From Candidatus Dadabacteria bacterium (GTDB taxonomy: Bacteria; Desulfobacterota_D; UBA1144; Nemesobacterales; Nemesobacteraceae), in assembly GCA_022822065.1 (NCBI GenBank), contig JAJECI010000005.1, positions 1 through 64,000 of the forward strand: DNA of 64,000 bases. Reading direction: 5' to 3'. The position numbers were made by a program, and so were the translations under genes. Below, piece after piece: positions 8,638-17,390 of the stretch. Under the pieces are notes generated by a model. It saw nothing but the letters and a program-made list of their open reading frames with translations. It made no database searches and was not told the DNA's origin. Position 1 is the stretch's first letter. Each line of letters opens with the position of its first letter.

Positions 8638-8920
8638 AGCCGTTATCCTGGTAAAGGGAAGGGTACAGGGGGTTTATTTCAGAGTCTCGGCGACCCAAAC
8701 AGCGACTGAGCTCGGCATCAGGGGACATGTCGAGAACCTCATGGACGGAACCGTCAGGATAGTAGCTGAAGGAACGACCGAGAACCTCGAAAAGCTGATT
8801 GAATGGTGCGGAGAAGGACCGCCCCACGCAAAGGTCGAATCGGTTGAATTCGAGTGGCTTCCACCTGAGGGCGGGTTCATCGATTTTCGTATAAGCAGGA
8901 CTCAAAGGAGATCAGATTGA
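8627..8920 (+). CDS. acyP: Acylphosphatase
   Basis: A 97-aa cytoplasmic enzyme hydrolysing the carboxyl-phosphate bond of acyl phosphates. The signature loop GRVQGVYFR carries the phosphate-binding arginine, and GHVENLMDGTV carries the catalytic asparagine. The fold ends with ESVEFEW and the F-x-I-R strand. Normal length for the family. The stop overlaps the TTG start of the next gene, so these form an operon. Its promoter and first codons are duplicated 1880 bp upstream. Confidence 0.95.
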   Translation: MERRAVILVKGRVQGVYFRVSATQTATELGIRGHVENLMDGTVRIVAEGTTENLEKLIEWCGEGPPHAKVESVEFEWLPPEGGFIDFRISRTQRRSD

Positions 8921-9558
8921 TAATAAAATGCATCCCGGGCGGGATATTCATCGAAAACTGTTACATCATAGGGGATGAAGATACGAACGAGGCTATGCTC
9001 GTTGATCCCGGAGAGCAGATAGAGGAGATATCTGCGGAAATCGAAAGGTCGGGGCTCGAGATAAAAAAGATAGTCAACACCCACGCGCACCTGGATCACG
9101 TGGCCGGTGTCGAGGCTTTCAAGAAAATGCTCGGCATACCCTTTTACATACATGAAAAAGAACAGCCCGTGCTTGATGCGCTTCCCGAGGCGAAGATGAG
9201 ATTCCCCGGATTTGACTCTGTCGAGGTTCCCGAGGCAGACGGTTACGTGAAAGAAGGAGAAACCCTTTCTGTGGGGAATCTCAGGGGAGAGATACTCCTT
9301 GTTCCGGGACACACCTGGGGGCATATATGCTTTGTTTTCGGAGAATCGATAATAGCTGGAGACACTGTTTTCGCCGGAAGCGTAGGAAGGGTGGATCTTA
9401 CCGGGGGAACGACCATGACGGAGCTTGTCGGGTCGATCCGCTCCGAGATTCTTAAATATCCCGACCATTACGAAGTCCACCCGGGCCACGGTCCTCAAAC
9501 GACAGTGGGAATTGAAAAAAGGACCAATCCTTTTCTTGTTGGGGATATCGCGCTGTAG
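8917..9558 (+). CDS. MBL-fold metallo-hydrolase (glyoxalase II-like)
   Basis: A 213-aa metallo-beta-lactamase fold protein. The metal motif THAHLDH is near residues 50-56, GHTWGHICF supplies the next histidine, AGDTVF the bridging aspartate, and HPGHGPQTT the last histidine. This set is typical of small hydroxyacylglutathione-hydrolase-like enzymes that hydrolyse thioesters, but no substrate can be assigned. The start is TTG at 8917 with AAGGAG about 7 nt upstream, overlapping the acyP stop. It is followed closely by the FtsB-like gene. Confidence 0.85.
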   Translation: MIIKCIPGGIFIENCYIIGDEDTNEAMLVDPGEQIEEISAEIERSGLEIKKIVNTHAHLDHVAGVEAFKKMLGIPFYIHEKEQPVLDALPEAKMRFPGFDSVEVPEADGYVKEGETLSVGNLRGEILLVPGHTWGHICFVFGESIIAGDTVFAGSVGRVDLTGGTTMTELVGSIRSEILKYPDHYEVHPGHGPQTTVGIEKRTNPFLVGDIAL

Positions 9559-9565
9559 AGGACAT

Positions 9566-9841
9566 ATGAGACCGGAAAGATTCATCAGGCTGGCTGTGTA
9601 CTCGGTGATTGCCGTGGCGGTGGCCTTGGTGTTTTTCAACGAGATCTCCAAGGTCTATTTTCTCAAGAACGAAAACAAGAGGATAGAGAAGAGAATAGAG
9701 AACTTAGAAGCGCAGAACAGGGCGTACAGAGAGGAAATAAAGGCCCTGAAGCAAGACGAAAGGTACATTGAGAAAATACTGAGAGAGGAGCTGGGGATGA
9801 TAAAAGACAAAGAAAAGATATTCAGGTTCAAAGAAGAATAA
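9566..9841 (+). CDS. ftsB: FtsB/DivIC-family septum formation initiator
   Basis: A 91-aa single-pass inner-membrane protein: short basic N-terminus, one membrane segment near residues 9-25, then a coiled coil (ENKRIEKRIENLEAQNRAY) and the family tail YIEKILREELGMIKD. FtsB bridges FtsL and FtsQ in the divisome. ATG at 9566 lies behind GAGG with 4 nt spacing, 7 nt after the MBL stop; the longer open frame back to 9425 overlaps the MBL gene and is rejected. It lies outside the dcw cluster, as is common. The call rests on architecture and the C-terminal motif. Confidence 0.75.
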   Translation: MRPERFIRLAVYSVIAVAVALVFFNEISKVYFLKNENKRIEKRIENLEAQNRAYREEIKALKQDERYIEKILREELGMIKDKEKIFRFKEE

Positions 9842-9907
9842 TTTTGCGCTTTCATTCTTTGCTTCCATACTCAAAAGTTGTTCTGAAACAGTATCCGCTT
9901 TAAACTG

Positions 9908-10726
9908 ATGGATGATATGAAGCGGGAGCAGGTATTCCGTCAGACTAAGAGGCTCGGACAGAATTTTCTGAACGACCCCAACATACTCCGTAAGATCTGC
10001 GCCACCGCGAAGCTCCGCGAAGAAGACCACGTGATTGAAATCGGACCCGGCAAGGGCAGCCTCACGGAGCATCTCGCGCACGGCGCCGGCAGAGTCACGG
10101 CAATTGAGAAAGACAAGAGGCTGAGAACCTTTCTTGACGAGAAATTCGGGGAATCTTCAAACGTCAGATTTGTTTACGAGGACATTCTTAAAATCGGTTT
10201 CAGCCGTTTTTCCGACGGGGAAAAAACGAAGCTCGTATCCAATCTTCCCTATAACATATCAACCCAGATTCTCCTCAAGCTCCTTGATGAAAGAGAACTT
10301 TTCTCAAGGATAGTGGTGATGCTGCAAAAGGAAGTGGCGCAGAGAATATCCTCTCCGAAGGGGCGGAAAAGCTACGGCTCCCTCTCGGTGCTTCTCCAGA
10401 GCTGTTTCAGCGTAGAACTTGCCTTCAAGGTTTCCCGGCGCGTGTTCTATCCGGTTCCCGAGGTGGATTCGGCGGTGGTGGTGCTCGATCCGCTTAAGGA
10501 GCCTGCGTTTTCCGTATCGGGCGAGAAGACCTTCAGGACCGTTACTAGGTACGCGTTCTCCTCGCGGAGAAAGACCATAAGGAATTCCCTCGGCAACTTT
10601 TTTGAGAGGGAGATAGTTGAACGGGCGCTTTCAGACTCGAGTATCGATCAGCGAAGAAGGGCGGAATCTCTTTCGGTTGAGGAATTCGCGAGATTGGCCG
10701 ACAGTTTCCATGCGATAAATCAGTAG
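9908..10726 (+). CDS. rsmA: 16S rRNA (adenine1518/1519-N6)-dimethyltransferase
   Basis: RsmA/KsgA dimethylates two adjacent adenines in the 3' terminal hairpin of 16S rRNA. The 272-aa protein has the N-terminal LGQNFLND motif, SAM-binding EIGPGKGSLT, the acidic AIEKD, and the catalytic NLPYNIS. The C-terminal basic helices SSRRKTIRNSL bind RNA. Length is normal. Two nearby starts (ATG 9908 and ATG 9917) are possible. The 3' end overlaps the convergent PBP4 gene by 7 nt. Confidence 0.95.
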   Translation: MDDMKREQVFRQTKRLGQNFLNDPNILRKICATAKLREEDHVIEIGPGKGSLTEHLAHGAGRVTAIEKDKRLRTFLDEKFGESSNVRFVYEDILKIGFSRFSDGEKTKLVSNLPYNISTQILLKLLDERELFSRIVVMLQKEVAQRISSPKGRKSYGSLSVLLQSCFSVELAFKVSRRVFYPVPEVDSAVVVLDPLKEPAFSVSGEKTFRTVTRYAFSSRRKTIRNSLGNFFEREIVERALSDSSIDQRRRAESLSVEEFARLADSFHAINQ

Positions 10727-12123
10727 ACAAGTTCCCGAAGAAGCAGGTTCTGAAGTTTCTTTACCCTTGTCCCCATGCCGTTTGATATGATGGAAAAAAC
10801 GTAAACCCGCCCGTTTTTTCCGAATGCGTAGCCGGACAGGGACCTGGCTCCTTCAAGATATCCGGTTTTCGCGTAGACTCTGCCCTTGAGGTTGCGGAAT
10901 CTTTTCTCAAGAGTTCCGTCAACTCCGGCGATCGGCAGGGATGCCACAAACTCCTCGGAAATATCCGGGTCTCCGTAAGCGTTGGCGAGCGCCTGCGTCA
11001 TATCTTCCGGAGAAACTCTGTTGAGCCTTGAAAGACCGGAACCGTCAGCAATGGAGAAGTTTCCGTTAAGACCGATTCGTCTGAGGTGGCCTTCGATCAC
11101 GCGCGTGCCGGATTCCCAAGAGCCTGGGCCGCCGAGAAGCTCAGCGCCGATCACCTTGACTATGCTTTCCCCGATTATGTTGACGCTTTCCTTATTGTAC
11201 TCATGAATAATCGCGCCCAGAGGTTCTGAGTAATGAGTGAATACCTTCCCGGCCCACCGGGGCACTCGCGCGCGATCTATGTTTCCGCTTACCTCGATTC
11301 CGTTTTCCTCGAAAACTCTCTTTAGCACTGCTCCGAGATAAAAAAACGGGTCGGGCACGGACAGTTCGAGGGTTTCGGCTTTTTTCCGGGAGGAAACGTA
11401 TCCGGAAATACTGAGCTCGTTTTGTTCGTTATATTTTGCCGTCACGCCGGACTTTCTAAATGACGTGGAAACCCTGTTTCTAATCCGGAAGGGAAACTCG
11501 GCGGGTTGCGTTCTCACTGTCGCGGGTCCCCCCTGCACTCTGGACGCGGAAATTTTTATCTTGACTGAGTTGTAATTAAACGAGATTGCCGTTACGGGAG
11601 GACAGAATCCCTTGTCGAACCATTCCGGGTCCCAGCCCTCTCCGTAGTGGACCTCGTCAAAATATGAACCGTCAAGATGTATCCCGCCGTCAATTCTGGT
11701 TATCCCGAGCGCTTTAAGCCGTCCGGCAATCTCCCGAAGTTTATCGATGTCTATCGTGGGGTCTCCGAACCCTTTTACGTAGAGGCCGCCGTGGCCGACT
11801 CCCGAGTGTATTCCTCCGCCCAGATAAAACTCGGTTTTGAACCGGAAATTCTTTCCGAGAAGGGAAAGGGCCGCTACTGAAGAAAGTATTTTGTTGTTGG
11901 AGGCGGGAATGAATGTCTTTTTACTGTTATAGCGGAAAACCGTTTTGCCGGTATCGGCCGAGCGGACCATGATCCCTATTTTCCTTTGCGACGGGGCGGT
12001 TTTGGAGAGAAAGGAGAGGATTTTCTTGTGGTTTACGTCAGCATGGGAGGGTGTCGCCGGCAGAAAGGCGAAAAATAAAACCAGAGCGCGCAGGATCAGT
12101 CTTCTTCTTCCGGAATTTGTCAT
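10720..12123 (-). CDS. dacB: D-alanyl-D-alanine carboxypeptidase/endopeptidase (PBP4, peptidase S13)
   Basis: A 467-aa periplasmic penicillin-binding protein that trims or cleaves peptidoglycan cross-links. An N-terminal signal peptide (RRRLILRALVLFFAFLPATPSHA) is followed by the SxxK motif ASNNK (S75, K78), SVN in KESVNI, and KTG in YAKTGYLEG near the C-terminus. The long insert between SxxK and SxN is typical of PBP4. It lies 17 bp downstream of polA on the same strand and may be co-transcribed with it. Confidence 0.92.
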   Translation of the reverse strand: MTNSGRRRLILRALVLFFAFLPATPSHADVNHKKILSFLSKTAPSQRKIGIMVRSADTGKTVFRYNSKKTFIPASNNKILSSVAALSLLGKNFRFKTEFYLGGGIHSGVGHGGLYVKGFGDPTIDIDKLREIAGRLKALGITRIDGGIHLDGSYFDEVHYGEGWDPEWFDKGFCPPVTAISFNYNSVKIKISASRVQGGPATVRTQPAEFPFRIRNRVSTSFRKSGVTAKYNEQNELSISGYVSSRKKAETLELSVPDPFFYLGAVLKRVFEENGIEVSGNIDRARVPRWAGKVFTHYSEPLGAIIHEYNKESVNIIGESIVKVIGAELLGGPGSWESGTRVIEGHLRRIGLNGNFSIADGSGLSRLNRVSPEDMTQALANAYGDPDISEEFVASLPIAGVDGTLEKRFRNLKGRVYAKTGYLEGARSLSGYAFGKNGRVYVFSIISNGMGTRVKKLQNLLLRELVY

Positions 12124-12140
12124 TACTGTATTTTTTGAGG

Positions 12141-14831
12141 TTAGTGGGCTTCGGCCCAGTTCTTCGCGGCGCGCATTTCCACTCTAAGGGGTACGCTGAG
12201 CTCCCAGGCGGTTTCCATGTCGTTTTTTATGTGAGTTCGCAGTTCTTCAAGTTCTGTTTCATGCACCTCGAAAAGGAGCTCGTCGTGAACCTGAAGAATC
12301 ATCTTGGAGGAGAATTCCCCTTCATCAAGCTTTTTGAATATGCGGATCATGGCTAGGTTTATTATATCCGCCGCTGATCCCTGTATCGGAGTGTTTATGG
12401 CTTCCCGCTCCCCTCTGTTCCTCTCCACCCTGTTTCTCGACGCAAGCTCCGGTATCGGTCTTCTTCTTCCGACAAGCGTCTCGGTATATCCCCTGCTTCG
12501 TGCCTCTTCAACCGATGATTGCATATAGCTTTTCACTTCCGAATATCTGTCAAAATACCTGTCTATGTAATTTCTTGAGACCGAGACCGTGGTACCAAGC
12601 TGTTTTGAGAGCCCGAAGGCGCTTATTCCATATATTATCCCGAAGTTTATGGTCTTGGCGAGATTACGCATCTCGGAGGTGATCCGGTCTTCGCTTGCGT
12701 TGAAGATCTCGCAGGCCGTGGCGACATGCACGTCCTTGTCGGCTCGAAGTGCCTCAAGCAGGGTAGGGTCCCCCGAGAAGTGGGCGAGCAGGCGGAGTTC
12801 TATCTGGGAATAATCGGCCGACAGTATGACGCAGTTATCTCTCGCCACAAAAGATTTTCTTATTCTCTTGCTGTCCTCGGTTTTTATCGGGATGTTCTGA
12901 AGATTGGGATCGCTCGAGCTCAGCCTTCCGGTCGAGGTGCCGGCGGGATTAAAGGAGGTGTGGATCCTTCCCGTGGCCGGATTGATAAGCCTTGGGAGCT
13001 GATCGATGTAAGTGGATTTCAGTTTGGAAAGAACCCTGTGTTTGAGTATGAGACTGGGCACCTCGTGGATCGCCGAGAGATCCCTCAGCACTTCCGAGTC
13101 GGTGGAAAAGGCGCCTTTTGCGGTTTTCTTTCTGGCGGGAAGACGGAGCTTCTCGAAAAGCACTTCGGAAAGCTGCTTCGTTGAATTTATATTGAACTTT
13201 CCTTCGGTTTTTTCGTATATTTCGGCCTCGATGGAAGCGAGATCCTTTTCAAATTCCTCCGACATCTCCTCGAGAATCGTGGTGTCGATCCTCACCCCTG
13301 TAAACTCCATGTCACAGAGAACCGGAAGAAGACCCAGAACGTTTTCCCTGTAAAGATCCCAGAGCTCCTCCTGTTTTAGAGTCTCGAGAAATTTTCTCGA
13401 GAGAATGAATGCCACGTCGGAATCTTCGCAGGAATATCTTGTCGCCGTCTCGATATCAACTTCGGCGAAACTCTTTCTGCCTTTTCCCTTTCCCGTAACG
13501 TCGTCGTAGGAAATCATCCTGTGACCCAGTTCCGTTCTTGAGAGTTCATCAAGCTTGTAGCTTTTCCGGGAAGCGTCCAGCAGGTGCGCCGCAAGCATCG
13601 TGTCGAAGTAAATTCCCCTGAGCTTGACTCCGTGGTTTCTAAGCACGAGTATCTCGTATTTTATGTTCTGACCTATCTTTTTTACGTCCTCGGATTCCAA
13701 AACGGGTTTGAGCATCGAAAGAGCCGTATCAATATTCATCTGTTTTTCGGCTTCGATAATGTCCGTATGTCCCACTGGGACGTAAAAAGCCCGTCCCGGG
13801 GCTGTGCAGAGCGAAAAACCCACTATGCGGGCGTTCATCGGCAGTTTTGAGTCCGTTTCTAGGTCTATTGAGAGTTCTCCTGCTTCCTCTATCATGCTTA
13901 TGACCCGGCCGAGGGAGTTCTCCTCGAAAACGGTTTCGTAGGAATCGTATCCTACCGCTTCGCCCTTGCTTGGAGGGGGGGAAGAGGCTCCGATCTCATC
14001 AAGGAGCTTTCCAAACTCAAGTTCTCTGAATATTTCCCCAAGATCTTCAGCTACGTATCCTTCGTATCTGAAATCCTCGATTCCGGTTCCTACCTCAACG
14101 TCCGTTTTTATGGTGACGAGTTCTCGGCTCAAGTACGCTTTATCTTTATCTTCTTTGAGCTTCCGGGCGACGCTGGGGCGAAGTTCGTCGAGATTGCTGT
14201 ATACTCCCTCGAGATCCCCGTAATTGGATATGAGAGCCGAGGCGGTTTTCTCCCCGACGCCCGCGACTCCCGGAACGTTATCGACCTTGTCTCCCACAAG
14301 AGCGAAGAAATCAATCATCTGTCCGGGCTCGATCCCGTACTTCTGGCGTACTTCCTGCACCCCGGTCACGCGTTCCCTCATTGTGTCAATCAAGGTCACG
14401 TTCTCAGACACCAGCTGGCAGAAATCCTTGTCTCCGGTGACCAGAATGACCTCTGATTTTCCCTGCGCCCCGGCTATGGTCCCCATGATGTCGTCGGCCT
14501 CGTATCCCTCCATTGCGAGCATCGGTATTGAGAATGCCCGTACCAGTTCGAAAATCTTCGGAAACTGCAGCTGGAGGTCCTCCGGAGCCTCGTCCCTGTT
14601 GGCCTTGTACTCGGGGTATATTTCGTTTCTGAACACTTCTCCCTTGGAGTCAAACACTATTCCCAGGTATCTCGGTTCGTATTCCCTGAGAAACTTAAGA
14701 AGCATGTTCGCAAATCCGTAGACGGCGTTCGTGGGAAAGCCCTTGGAGGTTGAGAGATCGGCCCTTACGCCGTAATACGCCCTGAATATGTATGAACTGC
14801 CGTCGATCAGATAAAGCGGATGCTGGGACAT
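12141..14831 (-). CDS. polA: DNA polymerase I
   Basis: Three-domain enzyme for repair and Okazaki-fragment processing, 896 aa from ATG 14831. The frame stays open to 14981, but the family N-terminus is MSQHPLYLIDGSS. The 5'-3' nuclease spans about 1-285. The 3'-5' exonuclease has Exo I D323/E325 in SIDLETDS and Exo III in RYSCEDSD; Exo II reads GQNIKYE with Glu393 where E. coli has Asp424. The polymerase domain has motif A DYSQIELRLLAH, motif B NLAKTINFGIIYG and motif C QVHDELLFEV. Proofreading is probably retained but may be weakened by the Asp-to-Glu change. Confidence 0.95.
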   Translation of the reverse strand: MSQHPLYLIDGSSYIFRAYYGVRADLSTSKGFPTNAVYGFANMLLKFLREYEPRYLGIVFDSKGEVFRNEIYPEYKANRDEAPEDLQLQFPKIFELVRAFSIPMLAMEGYEADDIMGTIAGAQGKSEVILVTGDKDFCQLVSENVTLIDTMRERVTGVQEVRQKYGIEPGQMIDFFALVGDKVDNVPGVAGVGEKTASALISNYGDLEGVYSNLDELRPSVARKLKEDKDKAYLSRELVTIKTDVEVGTGIEDFRYEGYVAEDLGEIFRELEFGKLLDEIGASSPPPSKGEAVGYDSYETVFEENSLGRVISMIEEAGELSIDLETDSKLPMNARIVGFSLCTAPGRAFYVPVGHTDIIEAEKQMNIDTALSMLKPVLESEDVKKIGQNIKYEILVLRNHGVKLRGIYFDTMLAAHLLDASRKSYKLDELSRTELGHRMISYDDVTGKGKGRKSFAEVDIETATRYSCEDSDVAFILSRKFLETLKQEELWDLYRENVLGLLPVLCDMEFTGVRIDTTILEEMSEEFEKDLASIEAEIYEKTEGKFNINSTKQLSEVLFEKLRLPARKKTAKGAFSTDSEVLRDLSAIHEVPSLILKHRVLSKLKSTYIDQLPRLINPATGRIHTSFNPAGTSTGRLSSSDPNLQNIPIKTEDSKRIRKSFVARDNCVILSADYSQIELRLLAHFSGDPTLLEALRADKDVHVATACEIFNASEDRITSEMRNLAKTINFGIIYGISAFGLSKQLGTTVSVSRNYIDRYFDRYSEVKSYMQSSVEEARSRGYTETLVGRRRPIPELASRNRVERNRGEREAINTPIQGSAADIINLAMIRIFKKLDEGEFSSKMILQVHDELLFEVHETELEELRTHIKNDMETAWELSVPLRVEMRAAKNWAEAH

Positions 14832-14867
14832 GAAGGAAACCGCTTGCGCGTTATTTGTTAAGTATAC

Positions 14868-14887
14868 CCAACCGCCCTTGCGGTGGG
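14868..14887. other. Short GC hairpin between the PmtA-like gene and polA
   Basis: ACCGC-CCTT-GCGGT (14871-14884) is a perfect 5-bp stem, extended by 2-3 further pairs after one mismatch. It lies in the spacer upstream of the polA ATG and has no U-run. It could be a leader structure; function unknown. Confidence 0.3.
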
Positions 14888-14935
14888 GAATCCGGTTCGC
14901 CGATGCGGTCTTGCCTGCGGCGCACGGAGGAAAAG

Positions 14936-15517
14936 CTACTTCTCCGCGCTGTACACGAACGCGGGAGGGAAGTTGGACCACACGGTTTTCGACTTGACGA
15001 CGCTTGTGAACTTGTTTCGCAGGACCGAGCGGAATCTTCTGGCGTTTGGAACCATCATGCTGATTGAATAGCTGAATGTGATCATCCTGCCCCCGGGTCT
15101 CAGCACATCCCAGATGACGTTAAGCAGCCTGTCCTGGGTTCCGTGGTCAAACACCGCCCACGGAAGACTCGAGATGATGCAGTCGCAGGAGTCTTTTCCG
15201 TGTCGCTCGAGGTATTTCTTCATGTTCTCCGCGGAATCCATGTAGACTGTCGCGGAAGGACATCGGGATTTGGTCGCTTCGCAGAACTCCGGGTTGATCT
15301 CCATTGCGAAAAACAGTGCTTCCGGACTTTTCTTCTCAAGGATCTTCTCGGTAAAAACCCCGGTTCCGGAGCCAAGTTCCACCACGGTCCCCATTTCATC
15401 GAGCCGGGCGGTTTCGGTGACAAGCTCCGACAGCTCCTCGTTTGAGGGCGTTAGGGAGCCGGTGCTCTTCGGATATCTGAGAAATTGCTTTATGTAGCCG
15501 TATGCTCCGAGTTTCAA
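14936..15517 (-). CDS. Class I SAM methyltransferase, PmtA-like (phospholipid N-methyltransferase family)
   Basis: A 193-aa Rossmann-fold methyltransferase. The N-terminal KQFLRYPKSTGSLTPSN resembles the membrane-contacting FLR-P-G--PSS motif of PmtA-type phosphatidylethanolamine N-methyltransferases and the related rRNA-adenine group. VVELGSGTGVFT is the SAM-binding loop, FAMEINPEF the acidic strand, and ISSLPWA takes the place of the NLPY-type motif. Substrate could be phosphatidylethanolamine or another lipid; this is inference. The start is TTG at 15517 behind GGAGG with 6 nt spacing. It is transcribed towards polA from a strong-looking promoter. Confidence 0.75.
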   Translation of the reverse strand: MKLGAYGYIKQFLRYPKSTGSLTPSNEELSELVTETARLDEMGTVVELGSGTGVFTEKILEKKSPEALFFAMEINPEFCEATKSRCPSATVYMDSAENMKKYLERHGKDSCDCIISSLPWAVFDHGTQDRLLNVIWDVLRPGGRMITFSYSISMMVPNARRFRSVLRNKFTSVVKSKTVWSNFPPAFVYSAEK

Positions 15518-15548
15518 CGGTGCCTCCGATAAGATACAAATCGGTGTA

Positions 15549-15576
15549 ATTATAATAGCTTACGGTGTTTTGTCCA
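15549..15576 (-). promoter_or_regulatory. Promoter for the PmtA-like gene (and possibly polA)
   Basis: On the minus strand TGGACA (15571-15576), a 16-bp spacer and a perfect TATAAT (15549-15554). The spacing to the TTG start at 15517 is short and includes GGAGG. Confidence 0.6.
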
Positions 15577-15585
15577 TGTTCCTCT

Positions 15586-15618
15586 GTTAAGGCGTGTGCC
15601 TTGACGCTTCTGTGCGTC
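15586..15618 (+). other. Pair of adjoining hairpins upstream of ffh
   Basis: GTTAAGGC-gtgt-GCCTTGAC (15586-15605, 8 bp with one G-T pair) shares bases with GACGC-ttctgt-GCGTC (15603-15618). The two hairpins cannot both be complete at once because they share GAC. They lie upstream of the ffh promoter, between two divergent promoters. Confidence 0.45.
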
Positions 15619-15631
15619 GGGCGGGGAAGGA

Positions 15632-15660
15632 TTGTATTTTCGTAATTCCGGTATTATATA
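15632..15660 (+). promoter_or_regulatory. ffh promoter
   Basis: TTGTAT (15632-15637), 17-bp spacer, TATATA (15655-15660). Transcription would begin near 15667, giving a leader of about 40 nt dominated by the next hairpin. Confidence 0.5.
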
Positions 15661-15670
15661 GATCGTGACA

Positions 15671-15693
15671 CCGCCCCGGATGGCTTGGGGCGG
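15671..15693 (+). promoter_or_regulatory. GC-rich hairpin in the ffh leader
   Basis: CCGCCCC (15671-15677) and GGGGCGG (15687-15693) form a perfect 7-bp G/C stem with a 9-nt loop. It ends 14 nt before the ffh ATG. There is no good Shine-Dalgarno between hairpin and start. An upstream GGGCGG near 15620 could pair with the same left arm if transcription starts further up. Confidence 0.5.
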
Positions 15694-15707
15694 CGGGAAA
15701 TGCAACG

Positions 15708-17042
15708 ATGTTTGAAGGAATCTCGAAAAAACTCGGCACCACCCTCAAAAGGATAGGGGGCTATGGAAAGCTGAGCGAAAAGAACATAGAGGACGCGCTT
15801 CGCGAAGTGCGTCTCAGCCTTCTTGAAGCGGATGTTAATTTCAGGGTGGTCCGCCAGTTCACCGAACTTGTCAAGGAAAGAGCCCTGGGTCGTGAAGTCG
15901 AAAAGAGTCTCAATCCGGGACAGCAGTTCGTAAAAATAGTCAAGGAAGAACTTACCGGCATTCTGGGACTGGAAAACGAACCCCTGAATCTAAGCGTTTC
16001 GCCTCCCGTGATAATAATGCTGGTCGGGCTTCAGGGCTCGGGAAAAACCACCACGGCGTCGAAGCTTGCCAAGTTTCTAAAGGACCGCCACGGCAAGACC
16101 CCGCTGCTGGTTCCCGCCGACATCTACCGTCCCGCCGCGATAGAGCAGCTGAAGGTGCTCGGAGAGAAAATAGACGTAAGCGTCTACGATACCGTGGCCG
16201 GTTCGGATCCGGTGGATGTGTGTGCGGATGCGGTCTCTGACTCCGCGAAACAGGGGGCGGACGCGGTGATCATAGACACGGCGGGACGCCTTCATCTTGA
16301 CCGTGAGCTAATGGATGAACTGGGGAGCATAAAGAGGAAGGTGAATCCCCATGAAATTCTCCTTGTTGCCGACTCGATGACGGGACAGGATGCCGTGAAC
16401 GTTTCGCAGGGCTTTGATGAAGCTATTGACCTCGACGGCGTGATTCTCACGAAGATGGATGCGGACGCGAGGGGAGGGGCGGCCCTTTCGATAAAGGCTA
16501 CGACCGGCAAGCCTATAAAGTTTTTCGGAACGGGAGAGAAAGCCGACGCGCTTGAGGTCTTTCACCCCGAGAGAATAGCCTCGAGAATCCTGGGAATGGG
16601 AGACGTTCTCAGTCTCATAGAAAAAGCGGAAGACGCTTTTGAAGAGGAAAAAACCAAAAAACTCGCGGAGAGAATATCGAAAAAGCAGTTTTCCCTTGAA
16701 GACTACAGGGAGTCGATACTGGCCATGAGCAAACTCGGCTCGATAGAAAGCATAGCCCACATGGTCCCGGGGATGAAAAAGGTCGCCGATAACCCCGAAG
16801 CGATGGCGAAGGCGGAGGATGAGATAAAAAAGAGCCTTGCGATAATCAACTCCATGACGATGCCCGAAAGAAGGAATCATGCTATCCTAAACGGCAGCCG
16901 CAGAAAGAGAATCGCCAGGGGAAGCGGAACTACGGTGCCTGACGTGAACCGTATGATAAAAAACTACATACAGATGCGAAACATGATGAAAAACATGGGG
17001 AAAATGGGTAAACTAGCAAAAAGAATGACGAAATTCAGATGA
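15708..17042 (+). CDS. ffh: Signal recognition particle protein Ffh
   Basis: SRP GTPase that binds 4.5S RNA and signal peptides and docks on FtsY. The 444-aa protein has an N helical bundle (about 1-95), and a G domain with GLQGSGKTT near 105, ADIYRPAAIEQL, DTAGR and TKMDADARGG. The methionine-rich M domain from about 300 ends in MRNMMKNMGKMGKLAKRM. It begins a cluster with rpsP, the KH protein, rimM, trmD and rplS. No 4.5S RNA gene was recognised anywhere in the window. Confidence 0.97.
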   Translation: MFEGISKKLGTTLKRIGGYGKLSEKNIEDALREVRLSLLEADVNFRVVRQFTELVKERALGREVEKSLNPGQQFVKIVKEELTGILGLENEPLNLSVSPPVIIMLVGLQGSGKTTTASKLAKFLKDRHGKTPLLVPADIYRPAAIEQLKVLGEKIDVSVYDTVAGSDPVDVCADAVSDSAKQGADAVIIDTAGRLHLDRELMDELGSIKRKVNPHEILLVADSMTGQDAVNVSQGFDEAIDLDGVILTKMDADARGGAALSIKATTGKPIKFFGTGEKADALEVFHPERIASRILGMGDVLSLIEKAEDAFEEEKTKKLAERISKKQFSLEDYRESILAMSKLGSIESIAHMVPGMKKVADNPEAMAKAEDEIKKSLAIINSMTMPERRNHAILNGSRRKRIARGSGTTVPDVNRMIKNYIQMRNMMKNMGKMGKLAKRMTKFR

Positions 17043-17085
17043 CGGGAGCATATCTTTAACCCCGAATTCAGGAGGTAACAGCAGT

Positions 17086-17319
17086 TTGGTCAAGATAAGA
17101 TTGAGCAGGATTGGATCTAAGAAGAGGCCGTTTTACAGGATAGTCGCCGCGGATGTCCGTTCCCCGCGCGACGGAAAGTTTCTTGAAATACTGGGACATT
17201 ACGACCCGCGGAAAAAACCTCACGAACTCAAGGTAGACATGGAAAGAGTGAAGGCATGGATGGATAACGGCGCCAAGGCAACCAACAGGGTGAGCAAGCT
17301 CATATCGCAGGTTGCGTAG
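17086..17319 (+). CDS. rpsP: 30S ribosomal protein S16
   Basis: A 77-aa S16 with the usual N-terminus [20 protein letters not shown], then [16 protein letters not shown]. The start is TTG at 17086 with AGGAGG about 10 nt upstream. It lies in the conserved rpsP-KH-rimM-trmD-rplS order and is 43 nt after ffh. Confidence 0.97.
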   Translation: MVKIRLSRIGSKKRPFYRIVAADVRSPRDGKFLEILGHYDPRKKPHELKVDMERVKAWMDNGAKATNRVSKLISQVA

Positions 17320-17390
17320 CACATTTTCTTCCACGCGTTCCACGCGAAAATTCATACACAAAGATTATAGTTTCAGGAGGGATGCTCCTT

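Noticed and set aside
14832-14981. 50-residue extension of PolA
   Set aside because: Family N-terminus begins at ATG 14831; the extension overlaps the 3' end of the PmtA-like gene and contains no conserved sequence.
15586-15707. 4.5S SRP RNA gene next to ffh
   Set aside because: Hairpins are present but the conserved GGAAG-type asymmetric loop and tetraloop of SRP RNA were not found.
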